Assembly: GCA_024102975.1 (NCBI GenBank) | Contig: JAGFJD010000639.1 | Location: 1 to 64,000 of the forward strand | Origin: Phaeodactylibacter sp. | GTDB lineage: Bacteria > Bacteroidota > Bacteroidia > Chitinophagales > Saprospiraceae | Reading direction: 5' to 3' | Length of the DNA stretch: 64,000 nt | Part shown: positions 52,830-61,561 of the stretch, piece by piece | Numbering within the stretch: the stretch's first letter is position 1 | How the letters are laid out: each line of letters opens with the position of its first letter | The notes under the pieces: model-generated | Seen by the model: only the letters and a program-made list of their open reading frames with translations | What the model was told of the DNA's origin: nothing | Database searches by the model: none | Translations under genes and position numbers: made by a program

Positions 52830-54842
52830 TCATATCTTTTCCCGGGGAGCTTCGGGCAGCTCTTCCGGTTCTTGCTGAACCGGGGGGACCGGAGGAAGGC
52901 CATTTCTACGCCCTTCTCCGTCCTCGCCTTTCGGGCGGGAGCCGATCAGGCGCTCAACATCGGACTTGAGCAGGACTTCTTTTTCCAGCAATGCCTGGGC
53001 GAGGACCTCCAGCTCGTCCCTCCGTTCTTCCAGCAATTTTTTCGCTCTGATATACTGGGATTCGACCATTTTGCGCACCTCGTCGTCGATCAGGGTGGCC
53101 GTATCATCCGAATAGGGGCGCTGGAACTGGTCCTGCGACATGGCGTAGAAGGACACCTGTCCGACCTTGTCGTTCATGCCGAAGATAGTGACCATGCTGT
53201 AGGCCATCTTGGTTACCTGGTCGAGGTCGTTCTGTGCGCCGGTAGAGATTTTCCCAAAGACGATGGATTCCGCTGCCCGGCCGCCGAAAGTCATGCACAT
53301 GCGGTCCAGCAATTGTTCGGTCCGGGTGATGTATTCCTCTTTGGGCAGGTACTGGGCATAACCCAGGGTTCCTATGCCCCGGGGGACGATGGTCACCTTT
53401 ACCAGCGGAGAGGCATGCTCCAGGTACCAGCCGCAGATGGCGTGGCCGGCTTCGTGGTAGGCGATGATCTCCTTCTCTTCGGGAGAGATCAGTTTGTTTT
53501 TCTTTTCCAGGCCGCCGATGACGCGGTCGAGCGCGTAGTTGAAGTCGTCCATGTCCACCGCTTTTTTATTGCGGCGGGCGGCGACGAGGGCGGCTTCGTT
53601 GCAGATGTTGGCGATGTCGGCGCCGGCAAAACCGGGCGTCATTTCGGAGAGGACTTCGGGATTTACCTCCGGGCCGGTCTTGATGTTTTTGAGGTGAACG
53701 GCGAAGATGGCCTTTCTGCCTTTGAGGTCAGGCCGGTCGATGCCGATCTGCCGGTCGAAGCGGCCGGGGCGGAGCAGTGCTGTATCCAGCACATCCGGGC
53801 GGTTGGTGGCAGCCATGAGGATGACCCCCTTGTCGGTGCTGAAGCCGTCCATTTCGACCAGGAGCTGGTTGAGCGTATTCTCCCGTTCGTCGTTGCCTCC
53901 CTGAAAGCTGTTGCGCCCGCGGGCGCGGCCGATGGCGTCGATCTCGTCGATGAAGACGATGCAAGGCGCCTTTTCGCGCGCCTGCTTGAAGAGGTCGCGG
54001 ACGCGGGAAGCTCCTACGCCGACGAACATTTCCACAAAGTCAGAGCCCGAGATGGAGAAAAAGGGCACGCCAGCCTCTCCGGCAACTGCTTTGGCCAGCA
54101 GGGTCTTGCCGGTACCCGGAGGGCCGACCAGCAGTACCCCTTTGGGGATTTTGCCGCCCAGGGCGGTATACTTTTTGGGATTTTTGAGGAAATCCACGAC
54201 TTCCATGACCTCTTCCTTCGCCTCGTCCAGGCCTGCGACATCTTCGAAAGTGACGGATACCTTGCTGTTCTGATCGAACAAAGTGGCCTTGGATTTGCCG
54301 ATATTGAAAATCTGGGCGCCGGCGCCGCCTGCACCGCCGCTGACGCGGCGCATGATAAAAATCCAGATCACGACGACGATGACGATAGGCAGCACCCATC
54401 CGAGCAGGGGAGTGAGCCAGTTCTGTTTGGTCTCGTATTTCGGGCTGATCTGCTCGTCGCGGTCGATGCCGGCTTCGTCTTGTATGTCCTGCAACCATTT
54501 CTCGAAGGACTCCACCGAGCCGATCTCCCGCCAGTAGTGGTAGCGGTTGCCGCCGAAGCTGCTTTTGGAAGCGTCGGAGTAGTAGTCTTTGCGTTGATCC
54601 AGGGCGCTCGGCTTGATGTAAATATAAGCTCGTTTTTCATTGACGACGATCAGCCGTTCTACGTCCTGCCGCACGATCATGTCACCCAGCCGGTTGCGAT
54701 CGACCTGATCCTGCGTGCCCTCGGACATGCTGTAGAAGTTCAACGCCAGCAGGAACAAAGCTATGATCCCGTATATCCAATACGAGTTGAACTTAGGCCC
54801 TGATGGCTTGCCATTCTCGTTATTATTATTTGTGTTTTCCAT
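52830..54842 (-). CDS. ftsH: ATP-dependent zinc metalloprotease FtsH
   Basis: 670 residues, membrane-anchored hexameric AAA+ protease that degrades misfolded and regulatory membrane proteins. Two membrane helices flank a periplasmic part (YWIYGIIALFLLALNFYS; WVLPIVIVVVIWIFIM). Walker A GPPGTGKT at about 233-240, Walker B CIVFIDEIDAIG, SRH region (AATNRPDVLDTALLRPGRFDRQI), and zinc motif HEAGH at about 459-463. A Pro/Glu-rich tail ends the protein. Follows rsfS. Confidence 0.98.
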   Translation of the reverse strand: MENTNNNNENGKPSGPKFNSYWIYGIIALFLLALNFYSMSEGTQDQVDRNRLGDMIVRQDVERLIVVNEKRAYIYIKPSALDQRKDYYSDASKSSFGGNRYHYWREIGSVESFEKWLQDIQDEAGIDRDEQISPKYETKQNWLTPLLGWVLPIVIVVVIWIFIMRRVSGGAGGAGAQIFNIGKSKATLFDQNSKVSVTFEDVAGLDEAKEEVMEVVDFLKNPKKYTALGGKIPKGVLLVGPPGTGKTLLAKAVAGEAGVPFFSISGSDFVEMFVGVGASRVRDLFKQAREKAPCIVFIDEIDAIGRARGRNSFQGGNDERENTLNQLLVEMDGFSTDKGVILMAATNRPDVLDTALLRPGRFDRQIGIDRPDLKGRKAIFAVHLKNIKTGPEVNPEVLSEMTPGFAGADIANICNEAALVAARRNKKAVDMDDFNYALDRVIGGLEKKNKLISPEEKEIIAYHEAGHAICGWYLEHASPLVKVTIVPRGIGTLGYAQYLPKEEYITRTEQLLDRMCMTFGGRAAESIVFGKISTGAQNDLDQVTKMAYSMVTIFGMNDKVGQVSFYAMSQDQFQRPYSDDTATLIDDEVRKMVESQYIRAKKLLEERRDELEVLAQALLEKEVLLKSDVERLIGSRPKGEDGEGRRNGLPPVPPVQQEPEELPEAPREKI

Positions 54843-55074
54843 TAAAAATTCCTCTTTTTTACCGTCCGTTGCCTGGCGGCGGCCCCTTCCTTGGTTACCG
54901 TTCGGGATGCGACCAGATTTTCCGGAGAGCCTGGCAGAAGAGCAAACAGGCCAAAAATGGTGAAGTTTATCTGTCCCAAAACTCTAACCAAGTATGATTT
55001 TTTCAAAAAGTTACCCATACTAACGCAGCAAGCGCTATTTCGTTGCCAAATATCGGCCAAGACTTGGCCAAAAA

Positions 55075-55461
55075 CTATAAAGATTCATATTCTGTGAAGC
55101 GAGCGTCACTCCAGAGTTGCTCCAGGTCATAAAAGGAGCGGGTTTCCCGGTAAAATACATGGACGGCTGTGGTGAAGAAGTCCAGGCAAATCCAGAGGGC
55201 ATTGCGTTCCCCTTCCACGTGGGAAGGAAGTTCTCGACCTTCCTCTTTTACCCGTTTTTGTATGTTGTCGGAAATGGCTTTTACCTGGGTGGTGGAATCT
55301 CCCTCGCAAATGATGAAGAAATCAGTGGGCGCATCTTCCAGGCGGCGCAGGTCGAGCTTGACGATCTTCTTGCCTTTGATGTCCTGGATGCTTTCAATGA
55401 TCAATTCGTTCAATTCCTCGGTATGGAGCTTGCGCTGCCTGACTTTAGCTTGTGAATTCAA
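55075..55461 (-). CDS. rsfS: Ribosomal silencing factor RsfS
   Basis: 128 residues. Binds uL14 and prevents joining of the 50S to the 30S subunit in starvation. Matches: LNELIIESIQDIKGKKIVKLDLR, DFFIICEGDSTTQVKAISDNI, EGERNALWICLDFFTTAVHVFYRETRSFYDLEQLW. The best start is TTG at 55461: no ATG exists upstream before the in-frame TAA. Genes rsfS-ftsH on one side and birA on the other is a usual Bacteroidota order. Confidence 0.95.
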   Translation of the reverse strand: MNSQAKVRQRKLHTEELNELIIESIQDIKGKKIVKLDLRRLEDAPTDFFIICEGDSTTQVKAISDNIQKRVKEEGRELPSHVEGERNALWICLDFFTTAVHVFYRETRSFYDLEQLWSDARFTEYESL

Positions 55462-55482
55462 ACTCAGATTTTATTAGTTTTG
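55450..55482 (+). promoter_or_regulatory. birA promoter
   Basis: TTG (55450-55452), 22 nt, TAGTTTTG (55475-55482): fits the Bacteroidota promoter with a slightly long spacer. Confidence 0.5.
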
Positions 55483-55490
55483 TCAATGAA

Positions 55491-55504
55491 TGAATACGTA
55501 TTCA
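55491..55504. promoter_or_regulatory. Perfect 14-bp palindrome TGAATACGTATTCA
   Basis: Lies in the divergent rsfS-birA gap, at about the expected transcription start of birA. The symmetry and place suit a repressor-binding operator; no such regulator is encoded nearby. Confidence 0.45.
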
Positions 55505-55538
55505 GGATTACTAAATAAAATTACCAAATAAATCTCTT

Positions 55539-56303
55539 TTGCGTAAGGAAAACACCCTTTTTATCGGAAAGGTTTTTCACCGGTTCCCTTCGCTGCCGTC
55601 AACCAACCTTTATGCTTTTGAGCTTCTATCAAAAAGTAAACCAAGCGAAGGAACTGTCATATCCGCTGTCCACCAAACTGCAGGAAGAGGACAAATTGGC
55701 AGTTCCTGGGAATCGGCGGATGGGCAAAACATCACGCTGAGCGTTATCCTTTACCCTTCTTTTCTGCTGCCCCGGCGGCAATTTGCGCTCACCCAGGCAG
55801 TAGCCCTCTCTGTCAGGGATTTCATCACAAGGTACACAGAAAAACCCGTTAAAGTCAAGTGGCCCAACGACATCTACATCGAGGACGGAAAAGCGGCCGG
55901 CATCCTCATTCAAACCACTCTCAGCCATAAAGGGTTCCAGAACTGCGTCGTGGGAGTGGGCGTCAACGTCAATCAGCAACAGTTTTCTCCCCTGATCCCC
56001 AACCCTACATCCCTGAGCCTGGCGGCCGGGCGCTTCTTCGACTTGCCTCCTCTCATCGAAGAATACTGCCAGGCTCTGGAGCGGCGGTACCTGCAGTTGA
56101 AGAACGGCCACCGGCAGGCCCTCGGGGAAGAATACCGGCAGCATTTATACGGAATGGGCCGAAAAAAGTTATTCGAACGGCCCGGGGGAGGGCGGTTCGC
56201 CGGCGAGATCATCGGCGTCAATGAATCCGGGCAGTTGCTCATCCGGCACGACGGGGAGGAGGAGGCCTTCCACCTGAAGGAAGTGAAAATGGTTTTGGAG
56301 TAA
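55539..56303 (+). CDS. birA: Biotin--[acetyl-CoA-carboxylase] ligase
   Basis: 254 residues, the class I form lacking the N-terminal DNA-binding domain. Activates biotin and attaches it to the carboxyl-carrier protein. Motifs: LPSTNLYAFELL, QTAGRGQIGSSWES (biotinyl-AMP loop, GRG), VKVKWPNDIYIEDGKAAGILIQ, NCVVGVGVNVNQ, and the C-terminal SH3-like GEIIGVNESGQLLIRHDG. Start codon is TTG at 55539; no ATG occurs between the upstream stop and the conserved region. Confidence 0.95.
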   Translation: MRKENTLFIGKVFHRFPSLPSTNLYAFELLSKSKPSEGTVISAVHQTAGRGQIGSSWESADGQNITLSVILYPSFLLPRRQFALTQAVALSVRDFITRYTEKPVKVKWPNDIYIEDGKAAGILIQTTLSHKGFQNCVVGVGVNVNQQQFSPLIPNPTSLSLAAGRFFDLPPLIEEYCQALERRYLQLKNGHRQALGEEYRQHLYGMGRKKLFERPGGGRFAGEIIGVNESGQLLIRHDGEEEAFHLKEVKMVLE

Positions 56304-56365
56304 GCCAAATTCTCAAAGAAATCGAACCGGGCCGCAACTTTTCCTCTTTCCGCCTTTTTCTATTC

Positions 56366-56469
56366 TATACTGGCGAACGCGTGGTTTTGTCAGGAACAAA
56401 ACCAGCGATGCCAGTATATACTGACCCGGCGGGTTTTGTAGTCGACAAAACCTGCCGTGCGTCAGTATA
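56366..56469. repeat. Tandem doublet of 53-nt palindromes upstream of cinA
   Basis: Copy 1 56366-56418 and copy 2 56417-56469. Each reads TATACTG-x-C ... GGTTTTGT-n5-ACAAAACC ... G-x-CAGTATA. Outer pair changes from GGC/GCC to GAC/GTC, and the inner helix from CGC/GCG to CGGC/GCCG, always keeping pairing. The doublet ends 16 nt before the cinA start codon. Confidence 0.8.
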
Positions 56470-56484
56470 ACAATTAAACACTCC

Positions 56485-57723
56485 ATGAAAGTACACCTCA
56501 TGACTGTCGGCGATGAAATCCTCATCGGCCAGATCGTAGACACCAATTCTTCCTGGATGGCCCGGCAACTCAACCTGGCCGGCGCCCGCATTACCGGCAT
56601 CTGTTCGGTGAGCGACGACGAAGCCGGCATCGAACACGCCCTGGCAGACGCTCTCTGGCAGGCCGACGCGGTACTGATGACAGGCGGGCTGGGCCCGACC
56701 AAAGACGATATTACTAAAAAGACACTTGCCCAATTTTTTGGGATGCCCCTGGAATTTCACCAACCCACCTACGACCGGATCCTTCGTTTCTTCGAGCGGT
56801 TGGGGCGCACCACCACGGAGGGCCACCGGCGGCAGTGCTTTATGCCTGTTGGCGCCACCCTGCTGCACAATAAGATGGGCACGGCCCCTGGCATGTGGTT
56901 CGAAAAGGACGGGAAGATCGTCGTCTCCATGCCGGGGGTGCCCTATGAGATGGAATACCTCATGGAGTACGAGGTCATCCCGCGGCTGAAGCGGTTCTTC
57001 CCGGGGTTTCCCATTGCCCACCGGACTATCCTCACTGCCGGAGAAGGCGAATCGAAGATCGCCGAGCGCCTGGAAAGCCTGGAGGATGAACTGCCGCCTC
57101 ACATCAAGCTGGCCTATCTCCCCAACCTGGGCCAGGTGCGCCTGCGCCTTTCGGGGTCGCAGCCAGACGGGGAAGCCCTGGAGCGGGAACTGGATGCCTA
57201 CGCTCAAAAGGTACAGGAACGCCTGGGGGCTCTCGTCTTCGGTTTCGAAACCGACCGCCTGGAAGCGGCTGTCGGCCGCCTGCTCCAGGCGCAGGGCAAG
57301 AAACTCGTGACTGCCGAAAGCTGTACCGGCGGTTATCTGGCCCACCTCATCACCTCTGTGCCCGGCTCTTCCAGCTATTTCAAAGGAAGCGTCATCGCCT
57401 ATTCCAATGAGGTGAAGATGAAACAGCTCCGGGTCAACCCGCAAACACTGGAAACTTACGGTGCCGTTAGCGAACAAACGGTGGCAGAGATGGTGAAAGG
57501 CGCCCTGGAATTGCTCGAAGCCGATGTGGCTGTCGCCGTATCCGGCATTGCCGGGCCGGGCGGCGGAAGCCCGGAAAAACCGGTAGGCACCATCTGGATG
57601 GCCGTGGGCGACCGGGAAAAGGTGCTCACCCGGAGGATATACGCCGGCAAAGACCGCCTGAAGAACATTGAATACAGTGCCTCCCATGCCCTGAATTTTG
57701 TGCGGCAGTTCCTCGAACAATAG
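56485..57723 (+). CDS. cinA: CinA family protein (NMN amidohydrolase type)
   Basis: 412 residues, two domains. N-terminal MoCF/COG1058 domain: TVGDEILIGQIVDTNSSWMA, VLMTGGLGPTKDDITK, PGMWFEKDGKIVVSMPGVPYEMEYL. C-terminal CinA/PncC domain from about 255: VTAESCTGGYLAHLITSVPGSSSYFKGSVIAYSNEVK, VAVSGIAGPGGGSPEKPVGT. The family deamidates nicotinamide mononucleotide and has an ADP-ribose pyrophosphatase activity. ATG at 56485. Confidence 0.95.
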   Translation: MKVHLMTVGDEILIGQIVDTNSSWMARQLNLAGARITGICSVSDDEAGIEHALADALWQADAVLMTGGLGPTKDDITKKTLAQFFGMPLEFHQPTYDRILRFFERLGRTTTEGHRRQCFMPVGATLLHNKMGTAPGMWFEKDGKIVVSMPGVPYEMEYLMEYEVIPRLKRFFPGFPIAHRTILTAGEGESKIAERLESLEDELPPHIKLAYLPNLGQVRLRLSGSQPDGEALERELDAYAQKVQERLGALVFGFETDRLEAAVGRLLQAQGKKLVTAESCTGGYLAHLITSVPGSSSYFKGSVIAYSNEVKMKQLRVNPQTLETYGAVSEQTVAEMVKGALELLEADVAVAVSGIAGPGGGSPEKPVGTIWMAVGDREKVLTRRIYAGKDRLKNIEYSASHALNFVRQFLEQ

Positions 57724-57738
57724 TATGCTGCGGGTTAT

Positions 57739-57769
57739 TTGTAATAGCGGAGGAATTCGGCTAATTTTG
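57739..57769 (+). promoter_or_regulatory. Promoter of the E2 acyltransferase gene
   Basis: TTG (57739-57741), 20 nt, TAATTTTG (57762-57769), 52 nt before the ATG. Exact consensus and spacing. Confidence 0.65.
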
Positions 57770-57821
57770 CACCAACTGTTCAGCCAGATAAGAACCAAAT
57801 TAAACCATCAAAGAAAAAGTT

Positions 57822-59183
57822 ATGGCTCAAGTAGAACTGATCATGCCTAAGATGGGCGAGAGCATTATGGAAGCCACCATCCTTAAATGGGTAAAAAAAG
57901 TCGGAGATACCGTGGAGGAGGACGAAACCATTCTGGAAATTGCTACCGACAAAGTAGATTCCGAAGTCCCTTCGCCGGTGAGCGGCACCATCCTGAAGCT
58001 GCTCTACGAGGAGAATGAGACCGTCGAGATCGGCAAGCCCATCGCGATCATCGGCACGGAAGGCGAAGAGGCGGCACCCGAACCGAAGCCGGACGCCCGG
58101 GAAACAACTGCCGGCAGTACTGCCGCGCCCGGGAACGGGCAGAAGAACGGCGTCGACCAACCCCGGCACAAAGAACCGGAACCTGTCCCCGCCGGTGCCG
58201 ACGTAGAGCGCAGCGGCCCGGCCGGCCGTTTCTACTCGCCATTAGTGCGCACAATTGCTGAAAAGGAAAACATCAGCATGGAAGAGCTGGCCCGCATCGA
58301 AGGCTCCGGCCTGCAGGGGCGGGTAACCAAGAAGGACATCCTCGCATACGTGGAAGAGCGGCCGGCTGCGCCCCGGCCCGTTGCGCAGCCCCAGGCCAGA
58401 ACTCAGGCCCCGGAAAAGCCGGAACCCCGGCCCCAGCCCCAGCCGGTGGCCGATGCCCCGGCCGGCGCCGGCGGCAATACGGAGATCATCGAGATGGACC
58501 GCATGCGCAAGCTGATTGCCGAGCACATGGTCCATTCGAAGAAGACATCCCCCCACGTTACCTCTTTTGTTGAGGTTGATGTAACCAATATTGTAAACTG
58601 GCGTAATAAGGTTAAGCGATCTTTCCAGGAACGGCACGGCGAGAAGATCACTTTTACGCCGATCTTCATCGAAGCCATCGCAAAAGCCATCCGGGATTTC
58701 CCGATGATCAACGTCTCTGTTGAAGGCACGAAGATCATCCGGAAGAAGGACATCAACATTGGCATGGCCGCCGCCCTGCCCAGCGGCAACCTGATCGTTC
58801 CGGTGATCCGCAATGCCGACCACCTCAACCTGCTGGGCCTCACCAAAAAGGTAAACGACCTGGCAGGCCGGGCGCGGGACAACAAGCTCAGGCCGGAGGA
58901 GATACAGGACGGAACGTTCACCCTGACCAATGTCGGCACTTTCGGAAATGTGATGGGCACGCCCATCATCAACCAGCCGCAGGCGGCTATCATGGCCGCA
59001 GGGGCCATCCGGAAAAAGCCGGCGGTAGTGGAAACGGAATTCGGAGATTTGATCGCCGTCCGGCACATGATGTTCCTGTCCCTTTCCTATGACCATCGCG
59101 TAGTGGACGGCTTCCTCGGCGGCTCGTTCCTGCGCCGCGTCGGCGACTACCTGGAAAGTTTCGACCATAAACAGGAAATTTAA
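57822..59183 (+). CDS. Dihydrolipoamide acyltransferase (E2) of a 2-oxoacid dehydrogenase
   Basis: 453 residues: lipoyl domain at 1-78 with lipoylated Lys in EIATDKVDSEVPSP, a Pro/Ala-rich linker, the peripheral-subunit binding domain at about 136-180 (YSPLVRTIAEKENISMEELARI), a second linker and the catalytic domain with SYDHRVVDG (active-site His and Asp near 424-428). Could be the E2 of pyruvate, branched-chain or 2-oxoglutarate dehydrogenase; sequence alone leans to the branched-chain or pyruvate type. No E1 or E3 gene adjoins. Confidence 0.92.
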   Translation: MAQVELIMPKMGESIMEATILKWVKKVGDTVEEDETILEIATDKVDSEVPSPVSGTILKLLYEENETVEIGKPIAIIGTEGEEAAPEPKPDARETTAGSTAAPGNGQKNGVDQPRHKEPEPVPAGADVERSGPAGRFYSPLVRTIAEKENISMEELARIEGSGLQGRVTKKDILAYVEERPAAPRPVAQPQARTQAPEKPEPRPQPQPVADAPAGAGGNTEIIEMDRMRKLIAEHMVHSKKTSPHVTSFVEVDVTNIVNWRNKVKRSFQERHGEKITFTPIFIEAIAKAIRDFPMINVSVEGTKIIRKKDINIGMAAALPSGNLIVPVIRNADHLNLLGLTKKVNDLAGRARDNKLRPEEIQDGTFTLTNVGTFGNVMGTPIINQPQAAIMAAGAIRKKPAVVETEFGDLIAVRHMMFLSLSYDHRVVDGFLGGSFLRRVGDYLESFDHKQEI

Positions 59184-59185
59184 AT

Positions 59186-59210
59186 AGCCCGGAAGGCAGG
59201 CATCCGGGCT
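59186..59210 (+). terminator. Hairpin after the E2 gene
   Basis: AGCCCGGA (59186-59193) pairs with TCCGGGCT (59203-59210); 2 nt past the stop codon. No long T run follows. A second hairpin follows at 59240-59275. Confidence 0.5.
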
Positions 59211-59239
59211 TCACCGGAGAAAACTACATAAACAGGCAA

Positions 59240-59275
59240 GTTTTGCCCCGATGCGGCTTTGCATCGGGGGAAAAC
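59240..59275 (+). repeat. Hairpin in the leader of the PorE-like gene
   Basis: GTTTTGCCCCGATGC (59240-59254) and GCATCGGGGGAAAAC (59261-59275), 15 bp with one mismatch. It ends 21 nt before the ATG, so in mRNA it could hinder ribosome loading. Confidence 0.55.
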
Positions 59276-59296
59276 TTTATTTCAAAGCAGGGGCCC

Positions 59297-61435
59297 ATGA
59301 AACATTTTTTACTTTTTTTTGCGGCGTTCTTCTGCCTGGCATCCGCCCTGGCACAGGCTGAAAAAAAACAGGAGGCCAAAGAATTCTTTTTTCACCAGCG
59401 GTACGCTGATGCGCTCGCGGTGCTCAACAGCGCCCGGGATTTGGCCAGGTCCGATCAGGAAGCCCGCTTTTTGAAGGCCGTCTGCCTGTACAACCTCAAC
59501 CGGCTCGACCAGGCCCTGGAGTCCTTCCAGGAGCAAATCCGGTCCGACAAAGGACCATACCCCGAATGCTGGCTATACCAGGGCAAGATTTACCACGCCA
59601 TGCACCAGTTCGACAAAGCAGCCGAATCCTATAAAGATTACCTTCGCCAACTCAAACCCAATCATCCGAACCGCCAGTCCGTCTGGGAAGAAGTGCGCCG
59701 CTGTAAGAAGGGCATGGAATGGCAGTACAGGCCATCTGAAGCCGTCGTGGAAAATATGGGGCCGGAGGTCAACACGGAATACGATGAATTTGCGCCGATA
59801 CTAAGCCAGAACTTCAGCAACAAACTGTACTTTTCCTCCATCCGGCCGGGCAACATCGGGGGGATGCGCAACGCCCAGGGCGGGCTGGATAGCCGGCTCG
59901 GGCAGTACTCCAGCGATATGTTCTCTACAGAAATGGAAGGCGCAAACAGGTGGCGAGCGCCCAAAGCGATGCACCATCTGCTCAACAGCCCCCAACACGA
60001 AGTGCTGCTGGATTTCAATCAGGACGGCAGCGCCCTGTACTACTTCAAGGGAGCGTCCCCGGAACGAGGACAGATTCTGGTGGATACTTTCAGGAAGGTG
60101 GAAAACCGGACTTTTACCTCCGATCCTTTCCTCGGGCCGCTGAACCCGGCGCTGGGCGACGGCACACCTTTTTTCTTCAACGACACCCTGCTGTATTTCT
60201 CAAGCCGCCGCCCCGGCGGTTACGGGGGGCTCGACCTTTATTGCGCCACGTATTCCCAGGGCCGGTGGTCTGCGCCCCGGAACCTGGGCCCGGTGATCAA
60301 TACGCCGTTCGATGAAACGACTCCTTTCCTGGCCCGCGACGGCAAAACGCTCTATTTTAGTTCGAACCACAGCAGCCGCAGCCTGGGAGGGCTCGACGTG
60401 CTGAAATCGGTGTATAATGACCGTTCGCAACGTTGGACGGAACCGGAAAATATCGGCATCCCGGTGAACTCTGCCGGAGACGATGCCTACCTGCGCATCG
60501 CCAAAGACGGGTTTACGGCCTATTTCTCTTCCTCCCGGAAAGACAGCTATGGCCAGCGCGACCTGTATGTCGCTTACTTCAATTACTTTTTGCCGGAAAT
60601 GGAAGTCGTGGCCCCGCCTCCTCCGGCTTATGACGAACCGGTTGCCCGGATACAGGAGACCATCTCCCCCTCCCGCAGCGACCTGGCCACCGGCCTCCCG
60701 GATGCCCGGAACCGTGCTGCGGGCCAGCCGGCGGAGGGAGGCAATTCCGCCAACACTTTTGCTCCTATTTACTTCCAGGCTACCTACAGAGTGCTGGATG
60801 ATGAGCAGAGGGCGCAGCTTGAAAAAATTGCCGCCCTGATGAAAGAAACCCCTGGCCTGCACCTTGTCATTACCGCCTACCATGCCGCCAGCATGTCGTT
60901 GTCCCAGCGCCTGTTTCAGGGCATTAAACAAGCCGAGGTCGCCGCCGGCTATCTCATGCAGCAGGGCGTCAATGCCAACCAGATATTCATGCGGTGTGGC
61001 GATGCCCGGGGCTTTCAGCTCCGTTCCGGGCATTACAGCCTGGAGTTTTCTTTCAAAAAACCGGAGAATGCACCGGAGAGCCTGGTCGTACCGGACCTCG
61101 AAGCCGGCCTTTCCTCCGCCATACCGGGCCACGTGCTCAACAAAAACCTGCTCTATAAAGTCCAGGTCTATTCTCTGAGTGGGGAATGCAAAGGCAGCCT
61201 GCTCGAAGAGTACCCCGACGCCATGATCGAGAAAGAACCCAACCTGGCTTATTACCGCTATACCCTGGGCGCCTTTACCCGGTATGCCGATGCGGAGGAT
61301 CTCCGCCAGAAGCTGATCCGGGCCGGCCGGCCCAGTGCCTTCGTTGTGCCTTATATCTATGGGCTGCGGGCCGACCGGATGATGGCCCGGCGGCACATAA
61401 TTTACTTTCCTGATCTTCAACATTACGCCAACTGA
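59297..61435 (+). CDS. PorE-like TPR / PD40 / OmpA-like / SPOR-like envelope protein
   Basis: 712 residues: signal peptide ending SALAQ-AEK; TPR-like repeats at about 20-150 (YADALAVLNSARDLARSDQEARFLKAV, PYPECWLYQGKIYHAMHQFDKAAESY); a PD40/WD40-like propeller at about 165-440 (EYDEFAPILSQNFSNKLYFSS, TPFFFNDTLLYFSSRRPGGYGGLDLY, TTPFLARDGKTLYFSSNH); a degenerate OmpA-like part at about 505-600; and a SPOR-like end (YYRYTLGAFTRYADAEDLRQKL). PorE, a T9SS protein that links outer-membrane parts to peptidoglycan, has TPR, propeller and OmpA parts, so this is a plausible relative. The OmpA-type D/R peptidoglycan residues are not clear. Confidence 0.8.
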   Translation: MKHFLLFFAAFFCLASALAQAEKKQEAKEFFFHQRYADALAVLNSARDLARSDQEARFLKAVCLYNLNRLDQALESFQEQIRSDKGPYPECWLYQGKIYHAMHQFDKAAESYKDYLRQLKPNHPNRQSVWEEVRRCKKGMEWQYRPSEAVVENMGPEVNTEYDEFAPILSQNFSNKLYFSSIRPGNIGGMRNAQGGLDSRLGQYSSDMFSTEMEGANRWRAPKAMHHLLNSPQHEVLLDFNQDGSALYYFKGASPERGQILVDTFRKVENRTFTSDPFLGPLNPALGDGTPFFFNDTLLYFSSRRPGGYGGLDLYCATYSQGRWSAPRNLGPVINTPFDETTPFLARDGKTLYFSSNHSSRSLGGLDVLKSVYNDRSQRWTEPENIGIPVNSAGDDAYLRIAKDGFTAYFSSSRKDSYGQRDLYVAYFNYFLPEMEVVAPPPPAYDEPVARIQETISPSRSDLATGLPDARNRAAGQPAEGGNSANTFAPIYFQATYRVLDDEQRAQLEKIAALMKETPGLHLVITAYHAASMSLSQRLFQGIKQAEVAAGYLMQQGVNANQIFMRCGDARGFQLRSGHYSLEFSFKKPENAPESLVVPDLEAGLSSAIPGHVLNKNLLYKVQVYSLSGECKGSLLEEYPDAMIEKEPNLAYYRYTLGAFTRYADAEDLRQKLIRAGRPSAFVVPYIYGLRADRMMARRHIIYFPDLQHYAN

Positions 61436-61561
61436 CAAAAAGCTTGTATTTTTAGTCCCGATACAACCCCATATTTATCGTTTGAGTAGCTTGCAGGCCA
61501 TTTCTCACTTCTATGCACTGCCCGGACAGAGGCGATAAAAAGCGACACTAACTAACTTTAT

